Below the pieces are notes generated by a model. The model saw only the letters and a program-made list of their open reading frames with translations, did not search any database and was not told the DNA's origin. The position numbers and the translations under genes are program-made. Below are positions 39,661-52,600 of a stretch of 64,000 bases of DNA, piece after piece. The stretch's first letter is position 1; every line of letters begins with the position of its first letter. The DNA comes from Anolis sagrei (Eukaryota; Chordata; Lepidosauria; Squamata; Anolidae): contig NC_090025.1 of NCBI RefSeq assembly GCF_037176765.1, positions 163,910,822 to 163,974,821 of the forward strand, written 5' to 3'.

Positions 39661-40001
39661 TAATATACTTGTACATAAAACAAAGTTTGTGTACATTGAA
39701 GCATCAGAAAATGAAACAATGCAGTTGGATACCCCTTTAACTGTCATAGCTCAATTCTATATAGAATCATGGGAATTGTAGTTTTACACAGCCATTAGTC
39801 TTTTACTTTACTTTGACTTGTTTTGTGGCTGGGGGATTCAATGTGGTTGTCCTGCCCATTTTAATTAGCAGCTATTGATGTGTGTTTATTGATTATTTTA
39901 TTTAAATTGAGTTGGGTTTTTTCCTATTTTTTGTAAATGTTGTCTTATGTTAATTGGTATTGTTATTGTTATTGATGTATGTTTTTATGACACTATTACA
40001 G

Positions 40002-40420
40002 GCATGGACAAACTAAGGACCGGGAGCCGGATGTGGTCGCCTGAGCAATTATCTCAGACCCTCCTCATTTTCCTTGTCCTTTTGGCATAAGGACATGGTA
40101 GCCCGCCACATCCTTATGCCAAAAAGACGAGGGAGGAAGGCACGCAGTAGATTAGAGCCCTCCAGAGCACTCTCAGCCACCACCTGTCTCACCCTCTTTC
40201 TCTTGCCAAGAGAACAGCCTGAGGATCCGGAGAGGAGGATTGAAAGGAGGCTCGGGAAAGAGGATTGGGGCAGTCACTGTGTGTTTTACTTTTTTCCCAG
40301 CATAAAGATGGGGTGAGCTTAAGCGGCCGAGGGGAAAAAGGAAAGGGTCTGAGGCTGTTAGGAATGGTGGGAGTTGAAGTCCAAAACACCTGGAGGTTCC
40401 AAATTGGTCCAGGCCTGTTT
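40002..40420. repeat. Foldback element with an unusual loop
   Basis: The right arm (GGCTGTTAGGAATGGTGGGA, CCAAAACACCTGGAGG) is the standard family sequence; the left arm is reduced to CAGGCATGGACAAACTAAGG. The loop contains its own palindrome (GTCCTTTTGGCATAAGGACA, 40075-40095, against CATCCTTATGCCAAAAAGAC, 40108-40128). Confidence 0.55.
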
Positions 40421-40475
40421 TAACCAGTCATAAGTTTAAGGTATTTAGGTAGCAAGGCTGAATAATCTTGTCAAT

Positions 40476-40592
40476 GGGTGCATCTACTACACTGTGAAAT
40501 TGATGCATCTCCCAAGATCCCACTGCACTGAGCCATTGTGGTTGAAGTGGTGTCAAACTGCGTTAATTCTACAGTGCAGATGCACCCTAAAT
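40476..40592. repeat. Palindromic MITE
   Basis: GGGTGCATCTACTACACTGT and ACTACAGTG-type ends, here TTCTACAGTGCAGATGCACC, are inverted around GAGCCATTGTGGTTGAAGTG. Confidence 0.65.
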
Positions 40593-40889
40593 CCCAAGTA
40601 CCATCATCCACTTTTCTATTGTCTCTAGTGGAAACCAGATATTCTGCTCAAGAGACAGCACCACAGAGAGTCCCCTTAATGTGTTGGACTACAACTCCCA
40701 TCACTGCAAGCATCAAAGGGAAGGTAGTCCAATACATTATGATTATTACTATACATATAATTATGGCAGAAAATAATAATATAGGGAGAAGAATGAAAAA
40801 TGTGGGATGCTAGGAAGTTCCTAGCCCAAAGCTCCCCCCAAACAGGGGTCCATCACACCCAACAGTAGCCAAATGGATCTCCTTACCCC

Positions 40890-41460
40890 GTTATAGCCTT
40901 TAGACCAGTTGGCGCATGCGCACTTCCACCCGATTTGTTAGAACTCCGCGGCCAGCGGTACCCCGGGGACGCGTCCCACAGCAGGCGAGACCATTTACGG
41001 GAGAGGGGTGAACGACGATTCCAACTTACGACAAAAAGAACCGTCGGTAATTTAAAAAAAAACCCGAATCTTTACCACTAACAAAAAATTGTATAAACCT
41101 GAAAATAACTAACCACTTCTTTTGAGGGTAGAAATTCGACGACGAATCGAGCACCTATCGAAAAGTCTACCCTTCTAAGTTCATGGAATGGTAGCGTCCC
41201 AACCCGCCGCCAAAGAAGGAGCGAAGGGGAGTCTCTGAGGTAGGACTGTACCATTGTTATATCCGGGGGGGGGGGGTGTTTTCAGAAGGAAAGCACTTTT
41301 AAAAACAACAGAGAATAATGTCATCCTCAGTGGCTGGGCTAAAGAAGACATTAATCCACATAGTTAATATAGGAATGGTAATAAGCCGCTTCTGTTTACT
41401 TTTTCCCGAGGGATATAAATGGTTTATCCACGCATAGGGTTGCCATGGTGATAGAAGGAA
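40890..41460. promoter_or_regulatory. Bidirectional CBY1/FAM227A promoter
   Basis: The only CpG-rich block between the two divergent genes. It has the palindrome GCGCATGCGC (40912-40921, NRF1-type), a minus-strand donor for CBY1 (GTAAGT, exon edge about 41030) and a plus-strand donor GAG|GTAGGA at 41239 for a FAM227A leader exon. GTTGCCATGGTGAT at 41439-41452 resembles the RFX X-box (GTTGCCATGGCAAC type). These fit ciliary genes. The assignment of the leader exons is inference. Confidence 0.55.
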
Positions 41461-41799
41461 GCCGGCAGAACGTGGCCCGAACGTTCCCCACTTCCGGCCC
41501 AGAGTAGCATAGGCCTGAAAGAGAGCCTGAACGGTGTAATCGAGGATTAGAACCACGAAGGAAGCGGTTCTCCTGCCTGGAAAGGAAGGAAGCTTCTCTC
41601 TTCCAAGGCCTCGAAGCCACACAGTTGTATATTCTCTTCTATTCCTCTTTATCAAAGTCTTATGTATGTGTGTGTGTTGGTTTAATTGCCCTGAGTCAAT
41701 GCTGTGGGATGCTGGAATTTGTAGTTTGTCGAGGCATCAGCGTTCTTTGACAAACAAGGCTCAAGACTTCATAAAACTGTGATCGGAGGTGACCCACAA

Positions 41800-41822
41800 C
41801 CCCCCCCCCCCCCCCCCCCCCC
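41800..41822 (+). repeat. Poly-C tract
   Basis: 23 consecutive C. Similar runs occur at 19450-19475 (C), 33929-33943 (C followed by A) and 15041-15059 (G). They are prone to length errors in assembly. Confidence 0.95.
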
Positions 41823-42079
41823 AGGACTCTGTAAAAGATAGTTCAAAATCAGGGAATTCATAGTTTTGCCAAGGACATCAGGCTGGAATGATCCCATAAT
41901 CCCTTATCTCTCCTCCTGTTTTTGTTAATGGACTCCGACTACTCAGTCCCTGAACTTCCATGCACCCCCCATGAACATTTATGAGTTCTTATGAACTTTA
42001 TGGGTACTTTTATAAACTCTTGCCAAACTTTATGAACTTTGATCGACTTTGGGGGGCTGACGTGACTTCCCCTTAGACC

Positions 42080-42815
42080 AGGGGTCCTCAACCTTCCTAA
42101 GGCTGTGACCCCTTAATACAGTTCCTCATGTTGTGGTGACCCCCAACCACAGCATTATTTTTGTTGCAACTTCATAACTCTAATTTTGCTCCTGTTCTGA
42201 ATCATAATGTAAATACCTGATATGTAGGATGTATTTTCATTCACTGGACCAAATTTGGCACAAATACCCAATACGCCCAAATTTGAATACTGGTGGGGTT
42301 GTGGGGGAGATTGATTTTGCCATTTGGGAGTTGTAGTTGCTAGAATTTATAGTCCACCTACAATCAAAGAGCATTCTGAACTCCACCAGTGATGGAATTG
42401 AACCAAAGGTGGCACACAAAACTCACATGACCAACAGAAAATACTGGAAGGGTTTGGTGGGCATTGACCTTGAGTTTGGGAGCTGTAGTTCACTGTAGCA
42501 CTGTGAACTCAAACAATGATGTATCTGGACCAAACTTGGCACAGATACTCAATATGCCCAAATGTGAACACTGGTGGAGTTTGGGGAAAAGGACCTTGAC
42601 ATTTGGGAGTTGTAGTTGCTGGGATTTATAGTTCACCTACAATCAAAGAGCATTCTGAACCCCACCAATGATACAATTCAGCCAAACTTCCCACACAGAA
42701 CCCCCATGGCCAACAGAATATACTGTGTTTTCTGATGGTCTTTGGCGACCCCTATGATACTCCCTCATGACCGCCCCCCACCCCCGGGAACCCGACCCCC
42801 AGGTTGAGAAATGCT
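42080..42815 (+). mobile_element. Long hAT-type MITE
   Basis: Ends CCAGGGGTCCTCAACCTTCC and CCCAGGTTGAGAAATGCTG are inverted. The interior carries a nearly duplicated module of about 290 bp (ACCAAATTTGGCACAAATAC ... ACCTACAATCAAAGAGCATT, again from 42530). No transposase is encoded. Confidence 0.75.
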
Positions 42816-43383
42816 GCCTTCTCTCTTCACAGGCCTCGAAGCCACACAGCTCTGTGTATGCTCCCTTACCCCATTTCTCATTCCCTATATGTATGTATAT
42901 ATAAGTAAATGGCTCTATCTATCCGGATCTCGGAGGGCTGATGGCCAGGCCATCCAGAACAATGGACATACTGGATCACCCAACAAAAAAGGACATCTTT
43001 CCATCTGCGAGGAACCGGGGATTTGTCATCCAGCTCCCTTCTGTGCCACATCTTGCTCTCCCAAAACTAGCATCAACTTCATCAATGAACTCCGTATCGC
43101 AGGACAGTTTGACAAATGACCTAGCCTCTCGGGGCTAGATAGGAATGTTAATTCATGGAACCAAACAATAATCTAGGCCAGGCTTGAGAGCATTCCATAG
43201 CATTGATGCAGAGCAGTTATAGTGCATTCATTCCATAGCACAGAGCACCCCAAGCTTTCCTTTTCCATTGCTGGAAACTTTGCTGTTCTAACACTTTCGG
43301 TTCTAAACAAGGAATCCTAAGGAGGCAGTCACTGTAATGCTCACCCCTTTTTTTTTTTGGCCAAATTACAAAGAGCACACTTT

Positions 43384-43480
43384 TTGGGTTGCTGTAAGTT
43401 TTTCGGGTTGTATGGCCGTGTTCCAGAAGCATTATCTCCTGATGTTTTGCCTACATCTATAGCAGACATCCTCAGAGGTT
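43384..43480 (-). mobile_element. PLE fragment at the edge of a duplicated segment
   Basis: It begins at the family's short-arm terminus (GTTGCTGTAAGTTTTTCGGG) without the tail and ends after the stem-loop (CTCAGAGGTTGTGAGG). The same fragment with the same endpoints is at 63503-63600, followed in both places by the same non-PLE sequence. Confidence 0.8.
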
Positions 43481-43663
43481 GTGAGGTCAATATGAGGAAT
43501 CATAAAATAGCACGATAGCTTAAAGCAAACCAGGTTAATCAGGATTTGTAAATTTTATCCAACAGTGATTGTGTTTTGCTGTGAGAGACTGTATGAAAAT
43601 ACGGACTTAATGGAAATATGTCATTTCTCTCCTTAGGCTTTAGTTCTTATTTTAAGAGGAAAG

Positions 43664-46600
43664 ATGGAGCTTATAAATACAGAATCTTTTGTGAGTCCTT
43701 TAAAGGGATTTTTGACATTTCCATCAGGAACCCAAGTAAGGAAAAGTAATCCCCTCCTTTGTAAATTAGATGATAAACCACGCTGTATCCTTTGTTCCCA
43801 TGGTAAATGTTTAATAAAGATAATTCTTGTGTACATGTACATATCTGTTTTATTTCATTTTGAAATTTATTTTGAAATTCTAAAATTAGAAAAGCACATC
43901 TAATTGCGGCATCTTGTAGTTTTGTGCTTTTAGATCTAGTGTTTACCATAATGTGTCTTTCCACAACTCCATATGAGAACCAAGGGGCTGGGAGTTAATA
44001 ATGAATTTGTTTGTTTTCATAGAATACCTGCCAAAAAAACCCTAGGAATCATTCTGTTTATGATATTTTGTGTTTTCATTACTTTGCATGTTTATTCACC
44101 AAAACTAGCTGCTGTATCCTCAACCATTATGTTTTACTTCTGATTTACATTAAAGATGACTACTGCTATACAAATAGTTATTTGGTGTTTCTTCTACCCA
44201 TGTTTCAAGAAATTATGATATAAATTTGGGAAGATCTTAAGCCATCCTAGATTGTTAGTCATAAAAAATAAAAATAATGTTAACCAGCCCTGCAAAACTG
44301 TCAAGCCAATGTAGGCAAACAAATAATGTTAACCCTGAGCATTTGATATAGGACATGGTAAGAAATCAGCAGTGAACCAAGCAATGAGCTACTTGTGGAC
44401 CATTACATGAGCTATCAAATGGACACCAGTGAATTCAACAAAAATTATAAAAAGAAAACACCCCCAGTCACAGAGTCTGTCTAGCATTTGAAGGAAAAGC
44501 TACTGGTTACATTTCCTAAAGTTTTCCTTCTCTTTCCAGAAGACATAGGATTATGTTCCTACAACAAAAACACTAATGTACTTAGCTTATCATGAAGCCC
44601 TTCTTGTGTTATACAAACAGACCTATAGCCTGTATTTTTTAATATATGATTAAAATTTGTTCAGTAAATATTTGAGTATATAGAACAGGAGACTGAGTCT
44701 AGGTCATTGTTCTGTCTATCCATGCAATCACCTTTCTACCTCATGATAATACTAATTATTACAAATCTGTAAAAATGTATCTTCTTGGAGCATTTACTCT
44801 TTGGTCTTCATCCAAAAGCCGCTTTGAGTCACCTAGAGACATAAAGCGAGTATAACTATAATGATAATGATATGATGATAAAGCTTCCAGAGCGACATAC
44901 AGAGTAATAAAAGCAAGCCACAGTCTTGCACTCTAAAAGCACATGGAAAAGAATGGAAAGAGATCAGAAGGGGTTTAAAGCAGTGGTTCTCAATCTGTGG
45001 GTCCCCAGGTTTTTTGGTCTACAACTCCCAGAAATCCCAGCCAGTTTACCAGCTGCTAGGATTTCTGGGAGTTGAAGACCAAAACATCTGGGAATCCACA
45101 GGTTGAGAACCACTAATTTAAAGGAAATCTGAAGTACCAGATCTTAATTGTTATGTAGTTTTAAGATGGCTAGTAGTGACTAATATAGACTATTAAAAGA
45201 AGCAAGCAAAAAGAAAAAAGCAGTAAGAATAGTAATATGAAAATTTTAAATCCATCTTCAGAATGTATCAGAAGATTCCTTAACCAAGAACTGTTTAGTG
45301 TATGTCATTGGCAGTATTTCAAAAGTGAACAAGAAAATTGCTCATTTAGAATTGGGACTGAAAAGATATGACAGTAGCGATGTAGTAAGTGTCATTGAAA
45401 CATACTGTGTAAGAAATCTCAAGGTTTTCTAATTCTTTTTTTTTTTCAGGCAAAGTATGGTTGTTTTTTTGTTTTGTTTTTTTAGTTTCTTAGCCTTTCT
45501 GACAAGTGGAAATTAATGTCATATTGTTAAGTGGAAGAGAAGTCAAATGTTGGTATCTTTGTAGTTGCGTGGTTCTAGCATATGTTACCTTTTCACCAAG
45601 TACCCTATATCTAAATACTCCAAGCTTTTGCACATGCATATACAGGCAGCAAAATTAGATGTCAGGTAAAGGTGGTGCCCATCTTTTTATATCAGTCAGT
45701 TTTCAAACAAAATCCAGCAGATTATTATCAGAGTATACATACTGTGCTCGTCTTGTAGACATGCATGCTTTTTTAAGCTTGACCAAAAGAAAAAATGTTT
45801 GAAAGTGCAAAATTGAGGACATGGTTTCAGCTAAGATGATTTTAATGGAAGAAGTTTTAGTATTTTCATTTTTCATTTTAAATCAGTGGCCTTTAACAGT
45901 CCTTTAGTGGTGTCCAGTGTATGTACAGTATGAACGAAGCACTTATATTTTTAATTTAAACCCCAAATTTCTTGAACAGCTTGTTCAAGGGGAGCGGGGA
46001 AATGGGAATGTAGTGGGAAAAATGTAGGAAGTGTGAAAGAAAGAAAAAAGAAGAAATGGGTGTGTGGTGTCATTTTATTCATATTTATTCAGATGTGAGC
46101 TCACTGTTCTCAATTTCCTAGTTATATCTAGTTAGAATTACAGGCTCCTTGCTGGACGAGGATTATACTGTGACAATCCTGAAAATTTCTTGGCCTTGGA
46201 TAGGATTTCATGTAACAAGAATTAGAAAACAACAAGACAATTAATATCTTTCTATGGACAAATCTACCGCTTAAGTCAGTTTCAAACTGGTATTGGTGAA
46301 AGTGGTTTCTCTGTACAAATGATCACCATACATAGAAAATCCTGGAACCGGTTTGAGACCTGGATGGTGGTTACATAAACCATGGAGCCCTAATGCACAT
46401 TGAGGGCTTCGTTCATGTGTTTTTGTGGGCATGTCTAGCTACTGCAGTTTCAAACCAGTTTTGAACTGCATTAAATGGTCAGTGTAGGTCGGACCTATAT
46501 ACCTTTGCTTTTCCAATCTGCCACAAAGATGTTGCTTTCTAGTAGTTTATAGAAAATTAGCGTGTAACCATCCTTGTCTCTTACTTTGTCTTTCAAGGTG

Positions 46601-49600
46601 ATTGATGATACAGCACTGAAAAAACGTGCCCTGAAAAGGGGTGTTAAAAAAGGGAAAGGGGTGAGCAAAATAACAGGTAAGCATAACTACCTTTGACAAT
46701 GAAACATTGCTCTAAAATCTTCCAAAGTTTTAATTATAATATAATTTTAAGTTCTAATTTCCCAACTTGTCATTGGCTCATTTCAGATGTCATACAGGTT
46801 TGCGGTTTGTACTAAACATACTATGGTTTGAACTTCTTTCCCTGCAGAAGGCAATTTTTTGCTTTAGAGTTGTTTGTCTGCCTTCCTGACCCATCTTCAC
46901 ATAATAGACTTCTGTGTACATTGCTGCCAGTATGCTGATGACACCAAACTCTTCCTTCAATCCAAAACCAATTCTAAACCAATTTCTTTTGTCAGAAGTG
47001 AGGATTAATAAATTTACAATTAGTCCAGACAAAATTATGTACTCCATTGGGTTCTGCAGAGAAAATAATTTTATGAAGAATTCTGACACAATATGATAAC
47101 AGGTGATGGCAAAGTACATCACATTTCCTGCAAGCTTGCATAGCTTAAGATATGCTGGTAATACCAAACTATAGTTTTATATCTGAATGCAAATAAATTC
47201 CTCATTCAAACACATCCTGAGTTTATGTACCAGGGTGTAAATCCCATTTTACATTATCATACTTGCTACCGACACCACAAGTTTCACATTGTAGTGTAAA
47301 CATCTAGATTACTTCACTTAAATGAGATACAATGGCTTGCATTAAAGGTTTACCTTCAACACAAATTATGAGAGTTTGTAGATACAAGTGGACCTCAGTT
47401 AATGAGGTAAATTTATTCCTTGAGTCCACTTCTTTAACAGTAACATGTGTAGAAATAACATGAAAGAACAGGAATAGGTTGCTAATTTTCTTCAAAATTA
47501 CGGTAACAATATACATTTGAGAAATGAAACAACCAGATCTAGTAAACCTTGCACAAATAACTAAAAACATTCTAGAAAAAAATTGAAAGCTTCTTCCAAA
47601 ATGCATCTTGGATCGATTCTTTCCCCTTCATCAGCCTCCATTTTTCTTATGATTTCCTTTTTTGATGATTAGGTAAAGGTTTCCCCTTGACATTGAGTCT
47701 AGTCGGGTCAGACTCTGGAGGGTGGTGGTCATCTCCATTTCTAAGCCAAAGAGCCAGGGTTGTCCGTAGACACCTGCAGGGTCATGTGGCCAGCATGACT
47801 GCATGGAACACTGTTACCTTTCTGCTGGAGCAGTACCTTTTGATTTACTCACATTTGCATGTTTTCGAACTGCTACGTTGGCAGAAGCTGGGGCTAACAG
47901 TGGGAGCTCACCCCGCTTTCCAGATTCGAATCACCGAACTTTCGGTCAGTAAGTTCAGCAGCTCAGCTGTTTAACCTGCTGCACCACTGGGGGCTCAGAT
48001 GATTATGCTTTTTCAGTATTCAAGTATAGCCGGTGTGGCATACTAATCTTCTTTCCCTTGTTCTTTCTGTTTTGCTTTTCACATATGCTCAGGAAATTAT
48101 TCTGGAGATAGCAGTTTATCTCACTTGTACACAACCACACACAGTTACAATAGGTTAGCCTAGAGTAGAAAGTCTCTAGACCAAGCTTTATTGCACACTT
48201 TACTGCAGACATACTGCTGCAACTCAAGAATGAAAGTCTATTTTTCTTCAGGCTTCCTTCATCACCCTTCCAATGCCAATATTGTAGAAAACTTCCAGAA
48301 GAGCGGAAAAGAGGGGCTGGAGTAGGCTCCCATCAAAAGGGTGTAAAAAGAGCTTCATTGTCCGAGAGTTGTTAATTGAGATATACCCGTATAAGCAACA
48401 TTTTTAATTAGCATTTTGCAGATGGTGAATAATTTCAAACCACAATCCCAGTTTTTTCACTTAACAATTCCATTGCTATAACTGGAGATCCTATTCATAT
48501 GCTCAGTGTGGCTACCTTTTACTTAATTTACAGAGAAAGACCAGAAGGGGACACAAAAGTTGAGTAGCCATAGCTCAGAGACTAATTCTCCAATATCTCC
48601 AAGAAAAATTGCTCTTAAAAAGGTACGGTACTATTTCAGGTTTCAGGAGTCCTTTGCTTTTGTGCATATTTGGGTTAGCATGATTCAAAATGATCATAGA
48701 CTTTGAGCTCAGAATGATGTGAATATTCATTGAAGAAGCCATGCTGGCTCAGACTGCTTTAAACATTTCTATCATTACTGCTGCATTTGTGTTGTATTCG
48801 TAGTTAGCATTCCCATAGTGCCCTTCTTGCTCTGTTGGAATAACATTGCTATTAAATGGAGAGAAAACAGATCGTACAAGTGTTGCTTGAGCTCCTGGTA
48901 TTTGTATCTATAGTTCTTGGCTGTTGTACACATGCTCAATTGGAAAGATGATACTGAATGTAATGCTTTCTAGAGCAGTCATGGCCCCAGATGAGCCCCC
49001 GGTGGCACAGTGGGTTAAACCCCTGTGCCGGCAGGACTGAAGACCCACAGGTTGCAGGTTTGAATCCGGGGAGAGGCAGATGAGTTCCCTCTTATCAGCT
49101 TCAGCTCCTCATGCAGGGACATGGGACAAGCCTCCCACAAGGATGATAAAAACATCAAATCATCCTGGCGTCCCCTGGGCAATGTCCTGGCAGATGGCCA
49201 ATTCTCTCACACCAGAAGCGACTTGCAGTTTCTCAAGTCACTCCTGACACGACAAAAAAAATGGCCCCAGATTTGTAAGTGATAAAGAACAACCTGATGG
49301 TGCAGAAAACACAAACAGAGTATTCATTTTTTCCTGGAAATTCTTCCACAGTAGAATCACACAAATATTGGAACGTCAAGAGGTTGAAGTTGGCTTGCTT
49401 TTTGCATTGGAATGTGAGTCTTTTACATTGCTCATCCATTATTTGCCTTTAGGTTATGGTCGAAACAGATAAACTGGTGGAGTTGTTTGAGTACCCAGGA
49501 TACTCTCATGAAGAAACAACACCACTGCCAAATGGGGTAGAGCTAGATGACATTTTGGAGAAGGTGATTCGGGCCCAGAGAAAAACATCAGTTGCCCAGG

Positions 49601-52600
49601 TATGTTGCTATCCTCAACTCTCCTGGTATGTGACAATCTGGAAGGGCTAGGAAGGATGGGTGAATTGTGTATGGGTGTGCATGCTTTTGTGTGTATGCTT
49701 ATGTTTGTGCTCATGTGTGTCCATCTAGCACATCTTTTTTTCTGACTGAGTACTCCAGACATTGCTAAATGGCTATATTTAGAGACCTTTTTCATTAAAA
49801 GGTTACTTGTCCCACACCTGCTTGGAGGAAAACCTTACAATTCAGGTTGCAAGAACCCAAACATCATGTAATCCAGGGATGGACAAACTTCGGCCCTCCA
49901 GGTGTTTTGGACTTCAACTTTCACAGTGCCTAACAGCCTGTGCGTGGAAGGGTTATGTTTTGTTGCACCTTGCAAACCGCCGGTTCTCATCTCATTTATT
50001 TTAAGTCCAAAACATATGGAGGGCCGAAATTTGCCTAAGCCTGATGTAACCCAATTCCCTGGCACTGCTGTGCTTACTGATTGGGGTGGGGGGGCAAAAG
50101 AAGGTGCAACGGTTTATTGACTGACCAACAGCAATGTGTGTGTGTTCCCACCTTCTCTTCCAGTCTTCTTTCTTTACACTGTAATTCAAATCTCCCGTTG
50201 TTTGTCAAAGCACAGTTTGCTATTATACCCAAAGTAGAAAACTGTAGTCTAATATCAGAATATGAAATCAAGAGAGGGAAAGAGATACCTTTTTTGGCTT
50301 GTGGTTCAAGCCTGGATCAATTTCCAGTTTGAATATAATAAGAAAGGATAGTTCACAAACTCCAGTTGATATTTTTTAATTGCATTGCAAGAAGGAGTGA
50401 AAGAGGGAGTACAGCTAAATCATTACTTCTTAGTGGGCAGTGTTTGGGATCCTGACCTCATTGGTCCATGTTATACCCCTTTCAGGCTGTACAAGTGTCC
50501 AGAACTAGTAGAGCCCAATAAAATTATTAGACTGAAATCAACATATCTGAATTGTGCTTGTGAGTTTTAAATGTTCCTGACAGTCACAAACCCTGGATTC
50601 ACATTCTGGCTTCTTAAGTTACTCTGCATCTTATTTAAATTGGAGTGCTGTCATTTAAAGTGATCTAATCTTACTAGTTTACTCCTCTAATGAAATTTGA
50701 TTGCATTGTGGATGAAAAAGATACAAACTGGGAAGTGAAGAAAACTATTTCCATTGCTGTTTTATAAAGAAAATTTCTGTAAAAGTGTTGTTTGATTTCT
50801 TTACAGACAAGCTGGTCACTTCAAATGCTGCGCAAGTTTCTCAGTGCTCCATGCATCCGAGCTATTGTGCTGGACAGTTTCTGGTGGCAGTTTCTACAAC
50901 TGTATCGTGTAAGAAAACAGCTGAAAATGGGTTTTGGCAAATTCTTTTGGTCATACCTTTTCACTTCTGTTTCTCTAAGCTTTTGACAGCTCTGAATTTC
51001 TCAGAATGATGCATTTAGTTCCACTAAAACTTTTAAATGTCAACCAATGAAAGAGTGAGGATGGAAATGAAGGCCTGACTTTTATTCTTAACTCCAACTA
51101 GAGGCATAGAATCATCTTTCAAAATTAGTTCAGTGGATATACTCGAATTAGACTAATACCTGGATTTAGGTCAAATATAACAACTTACTCTATATACTCA
51201 TGTCTAAGTCTAGAGATTTTAGTAAAAAAAAATCAAACTGAAATCCTGGGTTGACTTATGAACAAGTCAATATGAGTACTGTACTAAAAAGGAACCATGC
51301 CCTTTTCTGAGGAGAGTAGCAAAAGGCAAGAGCTTAGATAATGTTATGAATATTTACTCAGTTCACTTTAAATGTCTTATATTTCCATTAAAGTTCTTTT
51401 GCACCATGATTGTTTCTGATTTTGGTCTTAAAATGTGCAAATAGTAAGCCAGGGACAACCAGGTGCAAAATGGAACTATTTATTTATTTATTTATTATAT
51501 TTTAGCCCACCATTCTACCAAGAAATTCAAAATAACCCTTTGTATTCACAACAATCATGTAGAAAGTAGAAAGAAATAATAGATTACAAAAGTAAGGCCT
51601 TAAGTGAATGTCTAGACCAGTGATTCTCAACTTGTGGGTTCCCAGGTTTTTTGGCCTATAACTCCCAGAAATCCCAGCCAGTTTACCAACTGTTAGGATT
51701 TCTGAGAATTGAAGGCAAAACATCTGAGGACCCACAGGTTGAGAACCACTTGTCTAGACACTCTTTTGAAATCAGTAGCATATTTGACATCTGTTATTCA
51801 TATTCTACCCTTACAGTCCAGGAAAGTATAACATTGATGTTCCTATGCCGCTGTTTAAAACATTATTTTTTAAACAACAACTTAGGAATATTAATACTGA
51901 AATATAGCTACATTTATTTAAAAAGGCAGGGATATAGAATATAGATTAATTTTTGGGATACTTAAGTCCATGCAGTTTAATACTCATATAGCATTTGCAT
52001 TTTTAATAGTGCTATACAGCAGAATAGAAACCACACAATGTTTTTCAGTACTGAAGAACTGTAATCTCTGCAGTAAACTCCAGTAAATGGTCTCAGCAAC
52101 TGCATTTTGATCCAGTTGAAGTTTCAGATAGACTGCCCCATTTATCAGTACATGTTCACTTATAATAGGCTGCTTCCATTGAGCCCCCATCACCATGGCA
52201 TGCTAAGTAAAAAGATATGCCTCTTTGTTAACCTTTCCATTTATTTCTCTCTCAATAGCCAAATAAAGAGATTCAAGGACATTTATTTGAACGCATTGCA
52301 GAAAATTATTCCCGCATTCTCTTGGGCTGCCACAAGGTTTCCAACCGGGAACACATCCTTATAGTAAGTATGTACACATCTGAAAACAGATGAGACAGGT
52401 ATTAGACTTCATACAAGGAAGTGGCATTGGATAGCCTTGTGAAGAAAACACATTACCTTCAGCATGTTGCGATGCTTTCATTTAGAGCTTGTAAATACTG
52501 GAAGAACTTTGAAGTATGGCAAACTTCTAATTCCTAAGTTATGCTTCTTTCTCTTGTATATACTCAAAATGTATATTGGAGATATGAAGAAAGTGGGAGT

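Noticed and set aside
41299-41655. 118-codon minus-strand frame near the CBY1 promoter
   Set aside because: No recognisable domain and no matching splice structure; the CBY1 start codon is at 39388.
48993-49070. tRNA gene (box A/box B-like sequence)
   Set aside because: It is the head of a SINE with a 3' body, A-tail and target duplication; the same applies to 34153, 47997 and 16345.
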